From: Catenovulum agarivorans DS-2
GTDB taxonomy: Bacteria > Pseudomonadota > Gammaproteobacteria > Enterobacterales > Alteromonadaceae
Reading direction: 5' to 3'
Length of the DNA stretch: 64,000 nucleotides
Assembly (NCBI RefSeq): GCF_000568405.1
Contig: NZ_ARZY01000008.1
Span: 1-64,000, forward strand
Shown here: in pieces, positions 8,704 to 18,303 of the stretch
How the letters are laid out: each line of letters opens with the position of its first letter
Numbering within the stretch: the stretch's first letter is position 1
The notes under the pieces: model-generated
What the model saw: the letters and a program-made list of their open reading frames with translations, nothing else
Database searches by the model: none
What the model was told of the DNA's origin: nothing
Program-made: the position numbers and the translations under genes

Positions 8704-9297
8704 ATGACAACAGAAATAACCGCTCGTCAGTTTGGTATTGATGATGCAGGGGCGATGGATTTAAATGAATTTGAGCATGCTGTGATATCCGCGGCATTGT
8801 CTTTATTAGATAAGCTTCCCGCCGAAGATATTACCATTCGCAAACTAAGCCAAGCGCTTAATTGTGCACCTTCGACCTTGTTGGCTCGCTATAAAAATTA
8901 TCAAAACTGTTGGCAATTTGTCGCCCAAAAACTGTTTGATTATTGGTTTGAGAACAAGATGGTTTGGTTAGATAGTCTAGATGCTGTATTAGAGCGACTG
9001 TTTGCGTTTAGCCAGCATCAGCCCTATGTGTGGCGCTTGTTGTTCGACTTTGCGCCAGATCAGCAAGCGCACTTAATTGACCATTCACATCGCCGTCAAC
9101 AACAGTTGGTCAGTTTAATACAAAAATTTATCCAACAGCCAGAACAAGGGATGACAGCCTACTATTGTTTATTTGCTTTTTGTCATTTGCAAGCTCGTGG
9201 TAGGCTAGTGGAAAGTATCGATGGTGTTGCGCAACAAAGTATACTGCGGCAACAATTGATGCAAATGACCCAACAAGATAATAAGGACACAGAGTGA
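8704..9297 (+). CDS. TetR-like transcriptional regulator
   Basis: A 197-residue protein. Residues 20-70 resemble the TetR-type helix-turn-helix (EDITIRKLSQALNCAPSTLLARYKNYQNCWQFV); the C-terminal helical part is unlike any family I can name. I start it at the ATG at 8704, because the upstream in-frame ATG at 8665 adds an unlikely hydrophobic stretch. Its stop codon overlaps the GTG start of the next MFS gene (GTGA), so the regulator, exporter and DUF2937 gene form an operon and it may regulate the exporter. Family call is moderate; the ligand is unknown. Confidence 0.65.
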   Translation: MTTEITARQFGIDDAGAMDLNEFEHAVISAALSLLDKLPAEDITIRKLSQALNCAPSTLLARYKNYQNCWQFVAQKLFDYWFENKMVWLDSLDAVLERLFAFSQHQPYVWRLLFDFAPDQQAHLIDHSHRRQQQLVSLIQKFIQQPEQGMTAYYCLFAFCHLQARGRLVESIDGVAQQSILRQQLMQMTQQDNKDTE

Positions 9298-10559
9298 AAA
9301 TTGTCGAACTGCTTAGGACGAGACGTTTTTTTCCCTATTTTGTTGTACAAGCTTTTGGTGCGCTAAACGATAATCTATATAAAAATATATTGTTGCTGTT
9401 TATCGCGTTTTTTTTGCCAAGCACCTCAACTGCTGATGCTTCTTTGCTAGTTAATCTTGCCGCTGGTTTGTTTATTCTGCCATTTTTTATTTTTTCTGGT
9501 CATGCTGGTTGGTTAGCGGATAAACACAACAAAGTTTGGCTCATTCGTCGACTCAAATTAGTCGAAATTGCCCTGATGTTGGCAGCTGCAATTAGCTTAT
9601 ATTTTGAATACTTAACCTTATTGTTTGCGTTGTTATTTTTTATGGGGGTGCAATCTGCCTATTTTGGCCCTGTTAAATATGCGATTTTACCTGATAGTTT
9701 GCCAAGAAGTGATTTGCTTGCCGCCAATTCATTAGTTGAAATGGGTACTTTTGTTGCCATTTTGTCTGGAACTTTGTTGGCTGGGGTGATTATGGCGTTT
9801 GATGGCGCACTGATTATTGCCAGTGTTGCTATTGTGATGTTTGCTGTATTCGGTTGGCTAGCTGCGATAAATATACCTAAGGTGACTAATCTTAATATTG
9901 AAAAGCGACAAACAGTTGAACGACTTGGTTTTTGGCAAGCGAGTAAAAACGCGCTGGCTATTGTTGGCAAAGATAAAAGCTTATTGAGCTGTGTTTTGCT
10001 TATCAGCTGGTTTTGGTTCATTGGTGCCAGCGTGTTGACCCAATTACCGAACTTGGTCAAAGTTTACTTGTCGGATAGCCCTGCTTATGTTTCATTGCTA
10101 CTCGCGGTATTTAGTATCGCTGTTGGGGTTGGCTCATTATTGAGTCAAAAGCTGACAAAAGGGTTTATTAAATTAGACTTTGTCGCGCCATCGGCAATTA
10201 TTTTGGCCTTGGCATTAATTGCTATGGTGTTTTTATCTGTTGTGCCATTCAGTGCCAATGTGACTACGCTTATAGTATGCATTTTGCTAGCAATATTGGG
10301 CTGTGCTGGAGGGGTATTTATTGTACCTCTATACACTTATTTGCAAGTGCAGGTTTGTTCAAGCGAACGCGCACAAGTGATTGCGGCCAATAATATTTTT
10401 AATGCCATATATATGGTGGCATCAGCAGTGCTGGCAATTGTATTGTTAGCACTAGTTGCTTTGCCTTTGGGGGGATATTTTGCAGTATTGGGTTGCTGTA
10501 CGCTAGTATATGTTTATTTGATGATGGCTCAATGGAGTAAACATGAGATTTTATCTTAG
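9294..10559 (+). CDS. MFS transporter, LplT/Aas-associated type
   Basis: A 421-residue, twelve-helix membrane protein starting at GTG. The N-terminus PYFVVQAFGALNDNLYKN and the segment FGPVKYAILPD are typical of the MFS branch that includes the lysophospholipid flippase LplT and the transporter parts fused to Aas acyltransferases. Here no acyltransferase domain is fused or adjacent. Lysophospholipid transport is plausible but only inferred from family. It overlaps the upstream regulator by 4 bases and the downstream DUF2937 gene by 17. Confidence 0.78.
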   Translation: MKIVELLRTRRFFPYFVVQAFGALNDNLYKNILLLFIAFFLPSTSTADASLLVNLAAGLFILPFFIFSGHAGWLADKHNKVWLIRRLKLVEIALMLAAAISLYFEYLTLLFALLFFMGVQSAYFGPVKYAILPDSLPRSDLLAANSLVEMGTFVAILSGTLLAGVIMAFDGALIIASVAIVMFAVFGWLAAINIPKVTNLNIEKRQTVERLGFWQASKNALAIVGKDKSLLSCVLLISWFWFIGASVLTQLPNLVKVYLSDSPAYVSLLLAVFSIAVGVGSLLSQKLTKGFIKLDFVAPSAIILALALIAMVFLSVVPFSANVTTLIVCILLAILGCAGGVFIVPLYTYLQVQVCSSERAQVIAANNIFNAIYMVASAVLAIVLLALVALPLGGYFAVLGCCTLVYVYLMMAQWSKHEILS

Positions 10560-11055
10560 ATTGATATGTTTTTCGTTTGCTCTGTTATATGGTTTGCAAA
10601 TTCCAGCGTTCGTTCAAATTTACAGTGTGATTGTGGATGCACGTTTAACTGAAGCTGAACAAAACTTAGCAGGGTTTCAGCAGACCGCAGATCTACATTT
10701 TGACGGCGACATGCTAGAAATGATTGAATATTATCAAACACACGCTGATAAATTGATTGAACAAACTGGTGAAAATATTCGGCAAATTCATCAATCAGTT
10801 ATGCGGCTTAAACAGCAGCAACAACATCTGTCCCAATCCGAAGTTAAAGCCGCGTGGTATGTATTGACTCAGTACAACAGCCCCATATGGCAACAAGCAC
10901 AATCAAAGTATAATTATCAGATTCAATTTAGCCCGGTCGTAATTAGTTGGGGTATCTCCATCGCTCTGCTTAGCCTTGTAGCAATTGATCTGATTTATGC
11001 GCTTCTTTTAATTATGTTTGCTTTGGTTAAACCCAAACGCATTGCAACTCAATAG
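10543..11055 (+). CDS. DUF2937 family membrane protein
   Basis: A 170-residue protein with an N-terminal hydrophobic segment (1-25), the family hallmark VDARLTEAEQNLAGFQ at about 30-46, a helical region to about 100 and a second hydrophobic region at about 130-160. Topology is two or three membrane helices with a periplasmic coiled coil. Function is unknown. GGAG lies ahead of the ATG, inside the end of the MFS gene, which indicates translational coupling. Confidence 0.8.
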   Translation: MRFYLRLICFSFALLYGLQIPAFVQIYSVIVDARLTEAEQNLAGFQQTADLHFDGDMLEMIEYYQTHADKLIEQTGENIRQIHQSVMRLKQQQQHLSQSEVKAAWYVLTQYNSPIWQQAQSKYNYQIQFSPVVISWGISIALLSLVAIDLIYALLLIMFALVKPKRIATQ

Positions 11056-11065
11056 GAATTTAATC

Positions 11066-11653
11066 ATGGTTATGACAGCATCCACTATGATGGAACTTGG
11101 TACAAAAGCAATTGATTTCAACTTACCCGCGACAGACGGCACAAGCGTGTCACTTGCAAGTTTGCAACCACGCAAAGCACTCGTTGTATTATTTATCTGC
11201 AATCATTGCCCTTATGTTATTCACATTGCTCCTAAACTAGCAGAATTGGCGAAAGCTTATCAGCAGCAAGGCGTTGCATTTGTGGCTATCAATAGTAACG
11301 ATGCTGAGCAATATCCAGACGATAGCTTTGATAAAATGAAAGAGGAAGCGCAGCGTCGTGGTTATACCTTCCCATATGCTTTTGATGAAACCCAACAAGT
11401 CGCTAAAGCTTACGATGCTGCTTGCACGCCAGACATTTTTGTTTTTGATGGACAGGATAGCTTGGTCTATCGTGGTCAATTCGATGATTCTCGCCCATTT
11501 AGAATTTCTAGTGGCAATTATGATAGTGAAAAAAATCCCGCGACAGGTGCTGACTTAGCTAAAGCATTAGATGAAATTTTAGCGGGCAAAACACCTAGCC
11601 CAGAGCAAACAGCCTCACTAGGGTGCAATATAAAATGGAAAGAGAGTGAATAA
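11066..11653 (+). CDS. Thioredoxin-fold peroxiredoxin-like protein
   Basis: A 195-residue AhpC/TSA-redoxin fold protein with GTKAIDFNLPATDG (first strand region), then FICNHCPYVIHIAPKLAEL, whose CNHC is a CxxC pair, and CTPDIFVFD. The family is found in many bacteria as a cytosolic thiol oxidoreductase or peroxiredoxin relative of unknown substrate; no signal peptide is visible. The start at 11066 is chosen because AGGAA precedes it, whereas an upstream in-frame codon at 11018 lies inside the DUF2937 gene without a ribosome site. A conserved C-terminal CNIKWK motif is typical of this group. Confidence 0.82.
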   Translation: MVMTASTMMELGTKAIDFNLPATDGTSVSLASLQPRKALVVLFICNHCPYVIHIAPKLAELAKAYQQQGVAFVAINSNDAEQYPDDSFDKMKEEAQRRGYTFPYAFDETQQVAKAYDAACTPDIFVFDGQDSLVYRGQFDDSRPFRISSGNYDSEKNPATGADLAKALDEILAGKTPSPEQTASLGCNIKWKESE

Positions 11654-12343
11654 CTAATTGGGGCGTTTAACCAAAAACACCCAATTGCGAAACCCTATTA
11701 TTTTCTCTCCCCACATTACCTCTAGGCCAGCTTGAGTTAAGTTGGCTTTTATCCATTCAGCCTCAAAATCGGTTTCTGGTAGGAAATTTATATACGCTAA
11801 CCCGTGTTTAACCAAACTCGCTTTTAATTGGATAAAATAGTCTAAACAAAAGGTCGACATTAATGACTGGTGAGCGGTAAATAAGTCTGTCACAATCAAT
11901 TGATATGCTTGTTGGTTGGCCATCAGAAAATTAAAGGCATCTTGTTGCACTATGTTGGCATTCAGCTTATTCGGGTTAAAGTAACGCGTGAACCATTCGA
12001 TAACTAGCGGACTTTTTTCGACAATAGTGACGTCACAAGCTGGCTTTTGTGCTTTTAAATAACGAAAGTTACTGCCTCCACCTAGACCAAACTCAAGCAC
12101 TTTTGCATCTGCTGGTAATTCATCTATAAGTCCTCGCAGAGGGTACTGGTGAGGAAAGGTCAGAGAATTGGGGTTGCGTTTGTCCATGACAGATTGAACG
12201 ATTTGGTCTAACTTAAGCCATAAATAACTCTCGTTTTGTAAAATTTGCCATTGTTGGTTAGCCTCTTTGTGGAGGGTAACAAGTTGACCATCAGATAGTG
12301 AGTTTTTAAGTTCGACAAGCACAATATAAACCGTTAATCTCAA
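11654..12343 (-). CDS. Spermidine-synthase-like methyltransferase-fold protein
   Basis: A 229-residue Rossmann-fold protein. VLEFGLGGGSNFRYLK (about 83-98) is the nucleotide-binding glycine loop, VTIVEKSPLVIEWF the acidic end of strand 2, and LIVTDLF the strand-4 motif, in the order seen in spermidine synthases. It is shorter than true SpeE (about 285) and lacks the N-terminal strand domain, so aminopropyl transfer is not assured. Start is uncertain: the first codon is TTG with no clear ribosome site, and a GTG at 12322 is an alternative. It ends one base after the redoxin gene and is convergent with it. Confidence 0.65.
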   Translation of the reverse strand: MRLTVYIVLVELKNSLSDGQLVTLHKEANQQWQILQNESYLWLKLDQIVQSVMDKRNPNSLTFPHQYPLRGLIDELPADAKVLEFGLGGGSNFRYLKAQKPACDVTIVEKSPLVIEWFTRYFNPNKLNANIVQQDAFNFLMANQQAYQLIVTDLFTAHQSLMSTFCLDYFIQLKASLVKHGLAYINFLPETDFEAEWIKANLTQAGLEVMWGEKIIGFRNWVFLVKRPN

Positions 12344-12374
12344 TTCAGCATCAATTTATATCAGAAGAAAAACG

Positions 12375-13301
12375 ATGTACCAAATAATCATTCCAAAAAG
12401 TCAGCAGCAACTTACTAGTTATTTTCACTTTAGGTGGCAGCAGCTCAAAAAACCTTTAGGCGCCCCTTTAGGCTCAGAGCGAGATGAATATGATAATTTA
12501 GCTGAGCATAGAATGATTTGTGACTCAGATGGGCTGCCGCTAGCTGTTGGTCGTTTGCATTTTGTTAGCCAAGAGGAAGCGCAAATACGCCATATAGCGG
12601 TTGCCGAATCATGTCGGGGCAAAGGTTTAGGTTCGATTATTATGACCGCGTTAGAACAAGCTGCCCGCAAACAAAATGCCAAGCGAGTGGTGACTTTTTC
12701 ACGTTTTGAAACAGTGCCATTTTTTGAACGCTGTGGTTATGAAGTTTTAAATAACCCTGTGATAGAGCACATGGCGGACCAAAATTTGAAAAGACGGCAG
12801 ATGTGCAAAAAGTTATCTGAGTTTGATGTTATTTTGCGCCAGCCTATTTGGTGCAAAGAGTTACAGCAAACTTGGAACAATCAAATTCCAATTTCAGCCG
12901 CTATGGGGATTAAGGTTCATCAATATACTGGTGCACAATTAGAGGTGCGTGCCGCACTCAATGCTAACATTAATTTGCACAATACTATGTTTGCTGGGTC
13001 TATCTACTGTTTAGCCACGCTGACAGGTTGGGGGATGGTCCACTTGCAAATGCGCGAGCAAGTAGTCAAAGGGGACATAGTATTGGCGAAGGGCGATATT
13101 AACTACCGTAAACCCATAACCAACTTACCTAGAGCGACCGTGCATATTAATGATGTTAAAGGCGAGGTATCAGCTTTAGCCAAGCAAAGAAAAGCCAAGC
13201 TAGAAGTGATGGTGCGACTGTTTGACGAACACGAAGAGTGTGGCCAGTTCCATGGCATATTTGTTGTCTTACCGCCGGCAGAGCGCGCTAAAGGGGGTTA
13301 A
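12375..13301 (+). CDS. yiiD: Bifunctional GNAT acetyltransferase / hotdog thioesterase-like protein (YiiD type)
   Basis: A 308-residue two-domain protein. Residues 1-145 are a GNAT N-acetyltransferase (IRHIAVAESCRGKGLGSIIMTALE contains the acetyl-CoA loop R-G-K-G-L-G). Residues 150-308 match the YiiD C-terminal hotdog domain (NINLHNTMFAGSIYCLATLTGWG). Domain order and length agree with E. coli YiiD (about 330), which has been linked to fatty-acid initiation. The ATG follows GAAGAAAAACG. Its stop codon overlaps the stop of the convergent gene by three bases. The architecture is certain; the in vivo substrate is not. Confidence 0.85.
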   Translation: MYQIIIPKSQQQLTSYFHFRWQQLKKPLGAPLGSERDEYDNLAEHRMICDSDGLPLAVGRLHFVSQEEAQIRHIAVAESCRGKGLGSIIMTALEQAARKQNAKRVVTFSRFETVPFFERCGYEVLNNPVIEHMADQNLKRRQMCKKLSEFDVILRQPIWCKELQQTWNNQIPISAAMGIKVHQYTGAQLEVRAALNANINLHNTMFAGSIYCLATLTGWGMVHLQMREQVVKGDIVLAKGDINYRKPITNLPRATVHINDVKGEVSALAKQRKAKLEVMVRLFDEHEECGQFHGIFVVLPPAERAKGG

Positions 13302-14203
13302 CGAGGCACAATGATGTGCATATCTCGTTTAAGGTTTTCATCGTACTGAACACCAAGGTGTGCTGCCGCACGTAAGTTTACTGCTACCTGGAATTTATCC
13401 ATTGGTTCAACTTTATAAATATGGTTCTTATTTAAGGTGTTTTCCGCCATAAGGATTAAGCGTTTTCCCAGTTGATAATTATCTGGGAATAGCGCGAATA
13501 GTGCCCCTCGTTTGGCATGGGTTGGTTTGCTTGAAAACAGCACAAATTTGCGCATCCAAGATGCTTCCAGCAGATAAGGTAAAACAACTTGATCGTTTGC
13601 AGTAACAGTATCAAGTGTTAACCAAATAGAATCTTGTTTAGGGTCAATGCGTTTAAAGAGTTGGTCGTAGTAGGTCATCGCTGCTTTAATGGTATCGGCT
13701 CGAGTGGCGATTAATTTAACACCATTTTTATTGGCAGCTGATTGTGCTCTGGGGATGATCCACTCAGTTGCTTGGCTATAAACCATGTAAACACGTTTAA
13801 TGTGAGGTGCAAGTTTATCGAGTTCTGAGAATACAATTTCAGGATCATTAGTCATACTTACACCACCAAAACCGTTTGGTTTTATTGGATAACCACCGAC
13901 CATAACTGGCATGTGTTTGACTATTTCGTGCGCATATTTAAAGCCGTAACCGCCAAGCAAAATAGCGGCGTCGGCATTTAGTTCGACCAATTCAGCCAAC
14001 AAAGCATCAGAACCGATACCTTGGTTAAATTCAAGTGGAAGCACTGACTCGGAAGCGTTTTCTTCAACGCCTTGTACTATCAGGTCAAATACCGCTCGAT
14101 AGGGTTCTTTTACGGCTGGGTATGCTACAACAATGTTTGCAGCTGTTGAAAACTTACAAACAAAACATAAGCATAACGAAATAAGTATCCAGTACTTTTT
14201 CAA
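13298..14203 (-). CDS. Periplasmic ABC-type substrate-binding-like protein (PF04392-like)
   Basis: A 301-residue exported protein with signal peptide 1-21 (FVCKFSTAA). The fold pattern (IVVAYPAV near the start, AAILLGGYGFKYA, VYMVYSQATEWIIPRAQSAA, VNLRAAAHLGV at the end) resembles the ABC substrate-binding family related to TrpX and uncharacterised YnjB/ribose-binding-like proteins. No transporter permease or ATPase lies next to it, so it may be an orphan sensor or scavenging protein. Substrate unknown. Confidence 0.65.
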   Translation of the reverse strand: MKKYWILISLCLCFVCKFSTAANIVVAYPAVKEPYRAVFDLIVQGVEENASESVLPLEFNQGIGSDALLAELVELNADAAILLGGYGFKYAHEIVKHMPVMVGGYPIKPNGFGGVSMTNDPEIVFSELDKLAPHIKRVYMVYSQATEWIIPRAQSAANKNGVKLIATRADTIKAAMTYYDQLFKRIDPKQDSIWLTLDTVTANDQVVLPYLLEASWMRKFVLFSSKPTHAKRGALFALFPDNYQLGKRLILMAENTLNKNHIYKVEPMDKFQVAVNLRAAAHLGVQYDENLKRDMHIIVPR

Positions 14204-14350
14204 TGTTGAGCCTTAACACAATTTAGTAATCGAAAAGCAAAATTGCCTCAGCCAGAGTTGAATTGACCGAGACCTTATATTCTGCGCTTTTAATTATAAA
14301 TGTTCAAGTTTCTTCACGTAATTAACCTCAACCCTAGATAACACCTTGCC

Positions 14351-17254
14351 TTAAATGGGGTCAAAAATACTTTGCCAAATAGCTTTTACGCTTTCGATGG
14401 CGTGTTTGAATGGGTCGAGCCGACTGATCACCTTAGTTTGTGCGAGTGCCAGTTTGTGTGATTCATTTCTAAATAACTTGTATGCGTCAATTAGTTGCTC
14501 TGCTTGTTGCGGTTCAATTACACCAACCTCTGCCGCTGTGGTTAAGATCCGAATATTGTCAGAATATTTACACAGCTCTGGGTATTTGTGAGCATTTGCG
14601 AGCACAAGGTATTGGGTAATAAATTCAATGTCTGCAATGCCGCCTCTATCTTGTTTGACATCAAACTCTTGTTGGTTGCCCTTGGCCAGGTGTTTAAACA
14701 TCTTCAGTCGCATGTCTGTGACATCTTTGTTCAATGCGCTGATATCTCTTGGTTGGCTTAAAATTTGTACTCGAACTTGTTCCAACTGCTCGACTAAATC
14801 TTTATCACCATACACACATCGAGCGCGTACCAGTGCTTGATGTTCCCAAGTCCAAGCGTCTTGCTGCTGATAGTTTTCAAACCCTTTTAGTGTTGCCACC
14901 AATAAACCTGAATTACCTGAGGGTCGTAGGCGCATATCGATTTCATACAATATACCCGCATGGGTTTGTGCCGAATAAATATGCATAATGCGTTGTGCCA
15001 AACGAATGTAGAATTGAGTGATACCAACCGCTCTTTCACCAGTGGTTTGTTGGTCAGATTGTTGATTATGGACAAACACCATATCTAAGTCGGATCCATA
15101 ACCAAATTCTAGGCCACCTAATTTCCCATAACCTAAGACGGCAAAACCTTTGTCGCTAGTACCTACTAATCCTTCCGGAATGCCATGCTTTTCTGTGGTG
15201 TGTTGCCAAGCAATATTCACAACTTGTGACAATATTGCTTCTGCCAGCCAAGTTAGATGGTCACTTACTTTCATCAAGGGTAAATGGCCGAGTATATCTG
15301 CAACTGCAATTCTTAATTGATATGCATGTTTAAATTGCCTGAGTGTGTCCATTATTGCTTCTAAATCTTCAGGGTCGATACGCAATAAACGCTCACGCAA
15401 GTCCGCTTGATATTTAGATGGATCTAGTTCCTTGTATAGCTGACGTGGGTCTAATAACTCGTCTAACAAGAAAGCTTGTTGGCTTAACTGTTGTGCTATC
15501 CAAGGACTGGCTTGCAAGCAATCTAATAAAATGGTCCGAGTTTGTGGATTTTCGAACAATAATTCTAAATAAGCCGTTCGAGTACAAATAGAGACAACTA
15601 ACTCGCGAATTCGGCTGATTAATATGTGTGCGCTAGGGTACTGCAAACACGCTACAATTAACCTAGGCATGAGTTTATCTATGATTTCCGCACCCCGTTT
15701 ACCGACAGCGCGTTTTTTGATTTGTTCATGGCATTGGCTTACTTGCTGCCAAAATGCCGCTGCATCTACTTCGTGGTAGTCGTGCTCAAGCTGGCTAATT
15801 GCTGCGTCTGTGTCTAAGTTGCACAACCAATAATCAAATTCGATATCTGCTTGTTCATCTTCGGCATCGCTTTTAATCACTTCTTTAAACACTTGGTTTA
15901 CCGCTTGGGTGTGTTGATCCAATATTTGTTTAAATTCTTGCCACGATGTGAAACCCATAGCAACGTACAGGCGAGCTTGGTCAATTTCGTTGTCTGGTAA
16001 AGTTTGTGTTTGTTTGTCGGCTATTTGTTGTAATACGTGTTCAGTTTTGCGTAAGAAGTAATAAGCTTGAGTTAATACTTGGATGTCTTCTTCACTCATC
16101 TCGCCCAGCAGATTGAGTTTTTCCAACGCTGTTCGTGTTGAGCGGGTACGCAATTCAACTTCTCGACCTCCGCGTATTAACTGGAAAGCTTGAACAATAA
16201 ATTCTACTTCTCGAATACCACCTTCACCGAGTTTAATATTATTAACAAGTCCGCGGCGTCTATTTTCTTGCACAATTAATTGTTTCATTTTGCGCAGTGA
16301 TTCAATCGCGGAAAAGTCAATATAACGTCGATAGACAAATGGACGAATTAAATTTTCTAAGTAGGCGTAGTCAGGGTGAGTTTGCCATTGTTTTGGGGTG
16401 ATTATCCGTGCTTTAAGCATGGCATATCTTTCCCAGTCACGGCCTTGCTCTTCATAATAGTCTTCCAACATATTGTAATTCATCACTAATGGACCACTAT
16501 CGCCATATGGGCGCAGTCGCATATCCACTCGGTAGACAAAACCGTCAGCGGTTTGTTGATTTAATGCGTTGATGAGCCTTTGCCCTAAGCGGGTAAAAAA
16601 TTCGTGATTGCTGAGTGAGCGACTGGCACCTTGGGTTTCACCTGCATCTGGATAGCAGAAGATCAAATCAATATCAGAGGAAAAATTCAGTTCGCTGCCA
16701 CCAAGTTTACCCATACCCAACACAAAAAATGGTTGTGTTTCACCTTGGTCATTAGTTGGTGTGCCTAATGTGGATGTTAAAATTTGGTACAAACGTTCTG
16801 TGGCAGTTTGAATTAACTCGTCAGCTAATTGTGAGATAAATTCGAATGCTTGGTCTAGGTCTATCGAACCGTTAAAATCCATCCAGGCTATCCAAGCCAT
16901 TTGTTGGAGGCGGTATTGTCTCAGTAATTTACCTAGCTTGATTTCATCTGTTATCGCATTAGCTTGTTGCTGAAAAGTTTCACTTTGTTGTGCAAAAAAC
17001 TCGCGCGGTTGCGTCGTTTGATTTAATACTTGTCCAAAGAATTGGGGTTGCTTTGTGACCGCTTCACGGATAAAGTCGCTCAGGGCACATTGCCATTTCA
17101 ACGTATTTTTTTCTTGGTCGCTGAATTGTTCAAATTCTTTATGAGCATATGTAAGTTGTTGCCAAGCTTTATCTCCAGCAGCTTGCAGTACAGCTGGCAA
17201 AGTTGAAAAGTCTAATGTGCTAGGAGAGAATTGATAAGGGCGATTTGAATCCAT
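14351..17254 (-). CDS. glnE: Bifunctional glutamine synthetase adenylyltransferase/adenylyl-removing enzyme
   Basis: Controls glutamine synthetase by adding or removing AMP in response to PII and glutamine. The 967 residues hold two nucleotidyltransferase domains: GMGKLGGSELNFSSDIDLIF in the N-terminal half (deadenylylation) and GYGKLGGLEFGYGSDLDMVF in the C-terminal half (adenylylation), joined by helical regulatory regions. E. coli GlnE has 946 residues. I start at the ATG at 17254, preceded by AAGG; an upstream codon at 17305 overlaps the divergent gene. Its presence with glnK-amtB 11 kb away is consistent with a full nitrogen control circuit. Identification is secure. Confidence 0.97.
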   Translation of the reverse strand: MDSNRPYQFSPSTLDFSTLPAVLQAAGDKAWQQLTYAHKEFEQFSDQEKNTLKWQCALSDFIREAVTKQPQFFGQVLNQTTQPREFFAQQSETFQQQANAITDEIKLGKLLRQYRLQQMAWIAWMDFNGSIDLDQAFEFISQLADELIQTATERLYQILTSTLGTPTNDQGETQPFFVLGMGKLGGSELNFSSDIDLIFCYPDAGETQGASRSLSNHEFFTRLGQRLINALNQQTADGFVYRVDMRLRPYGDSGPLVMNYNMLEDYYEEQGRDWERYAMLKARIITPKQWQTHPDYAYLENLIRPFVYRRYIDFSAIESLRKMKQLIVQENRRRGLVNNIKLGEGGIREVEFIVQAFQLIRGGREVELRTRSTRTALEKLNLLGEMSEEDIQVLTQAYYFLRKTEHVLQQIADKQTQTLPDNEIDQARLYVAMGFTSWQEFKQILDQHTQAVNQVFKEVIKSDAEDEQADIEFDYWLCNLDTDAAISQLEHDYHEVDAAAFWQQVSQCHEQIKKRAVGKRGAEIIDKLMPRLIVACLQYPSAHILISRIRELVVSICTRTAYLELLFENPQTRTILLDCLQASPWIAQQLSQQAFLLDELLDPRQLYKELDPSKYQADLRERLLRIDPEDLEAIMDTLRQFKHAYQLRIAVADILGHLPLMKVSDHLTWLAEAILSQVVNIAWQHTTEKHGIPEGLVGTSDKGFAVLGYGKLGGLEFGYGSDLDMVFVHNQQSDQQTTGERAVGITQFYIRLAQRIMHIYSAQTHAGILYEIDMRLRPSGNSGLLVATLKGFENYQQQDAWTWEHQALVRARCVYGDKDLVEQLEQVRVQILSQPRDISALNKDVTDMRLKMFKHLAKGNQQEFDVKQDRGGIADIEFITQYLVLANAHKYPELCKYSDNIRILTTAAEVGVIEPQQAEQLIDAYKLFRNESHKLALAQTKVISRLDPFKHAIESVKAIWQSIFDPI

Positions 17255-17290
17255 ATTTAAAGCCTTGGAATTGAGTAAGCAGAGGACCGC

Positions 17291-18280
17291 ATGGCCATGC
17301 CACAAATATTTAAATCAATCTGGGTTGTTATTTTCGTGTTGGGTTTGACCGCATGTGGTGACCCGTTAGATGCAAAAATAGAAAACCAGATCCAATTTGT
17401 TGATATGCAGTTAAAGAAACTGTCACAGTCTATCGATAATCAACAAATTCGCAACGCAAACCTAATTAAAGAATATGCACAGCATCTAAGTCAAGCCAAA
17501 CCTGATTTACAACGTATAGTTGATGAGCTTGCTAAAGATGCAACCACCAGTGGGCCTTTGTATCAAAGCCTGCTAAATCGTTATCAGTCTGCGGCCAAAT
17601 ACCCAGATTTATTTACCAGTAAAGAAGAACGCTTGGCTGAATTACAAAATCTCTATCAAGCGGCAGATACCACGTTGTTTAATGACGCTTTATCTGACCC
17701 ATTAAATGTGCTTGCAGATATGTCAGATGGGGCTTTACCTCGAGTAAATGCTGTTAGCCGAGCGGCGAGCATTGAAGCGAATCAAGCCACTGATTTTGGC
17801 GACGGTAGCCAATTAATCGGTAACCCGGCTTATGGCCAGTGGAGTACCGGAAGCAATGGCATGTCTTTTTGGGAATGGTATGGCATGTATGCTTTAATTA
17901 GCAATTTAACTGATAGACGCGTTCATTATCACGACTGGGCAGGACGACGCGATTATAGTTATTACCATGATTATGGCCGTTATCGTTACTCTTCTCCTAA
18001 GCAACTTCGCACGCAATATACTGTTGAATCAAGAGCGAAAAAAAGCTTTAAAGGAGGCCAGTTTAAAAGTGCTTATGCCAAACCTAAAGTGGGGGCGTCA
18101 CGTATTTCAACGGCCAGTCGAACTGCGCAAAATGCATCTAAGAAGTTTTCGAGCGCTTATGCTAAGCCAAAAAGCACCTTTAACAGTAACTACAGCCAAA
18201 ACAAAAAATCATCGTTTGGTCAATCTAGCTTTCGCAGTAGCTCGTCCGGTTTCAGCCGCGGCGGCTTTGGTGGTAAATAA
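17291..18280 (+). CDS. Hypothetical lipoprotein, first gene of the yjf-like cluster
   Basis: A 329-residue protein with lipobox GLTAC (Cys22), a helical region with coiled-coil character (residues 25-130), a middle segment with WEWYGMYALISNL, a Tyr/Arg/His-rich part (HYHDWAGRRDYSYYHDYGRY) and a Ser/Phe/Gly/Lys-rich C-terminus ending RGGFGGK. I do not recognise the family. In E. coli the equivalent position of the yjf cluster holds the DUF1190 lipoprotein YjfM, whose low-complexity tail looks similar; relationship is only suggested. Followed after 23 bases by the DUF350 gene, so it is the probable head of an operon. Confidence 0.7.
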   Translation: MAMPQIFKSIWVVIFVLGLTACGDPLDAKIENQIQFVDMQLKKLSQSIDNQQIRNANLIKEYAQHLSQAKPDLQRIVDELAKDATTSGPLYQSLLNRYQSAAKYPDLFTSKEERLAELQNLYQAADTTLFNDALSDPLNVLADMSDGALPRVNAVSRAASIEANQATDFGDGSQLIGNPAYGQWSTGSNGMSFWEWYGMYALISNLTDRRVHYHDWAGRRDYSYYHDYGRYRYSSPKQLRTQYTVESRAKKSFKGGQFKSAYAKPKVGASRISTASRTAQNASKKFSSAYAKPKSTFNSNYSQNKKSSFGQSSFRSSSSGFSRGGFGGK

Positions 18281-18303
18281 CAAGGATTATTAAGGTACAT
18301 ATA

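Noticed and set aside
9659-10060. 133-codon minus-strand frame opposite the MFS gene
   Set aside because: Shadow frame; the plus-strand gene has a clear family match and overlapping-start coupling.
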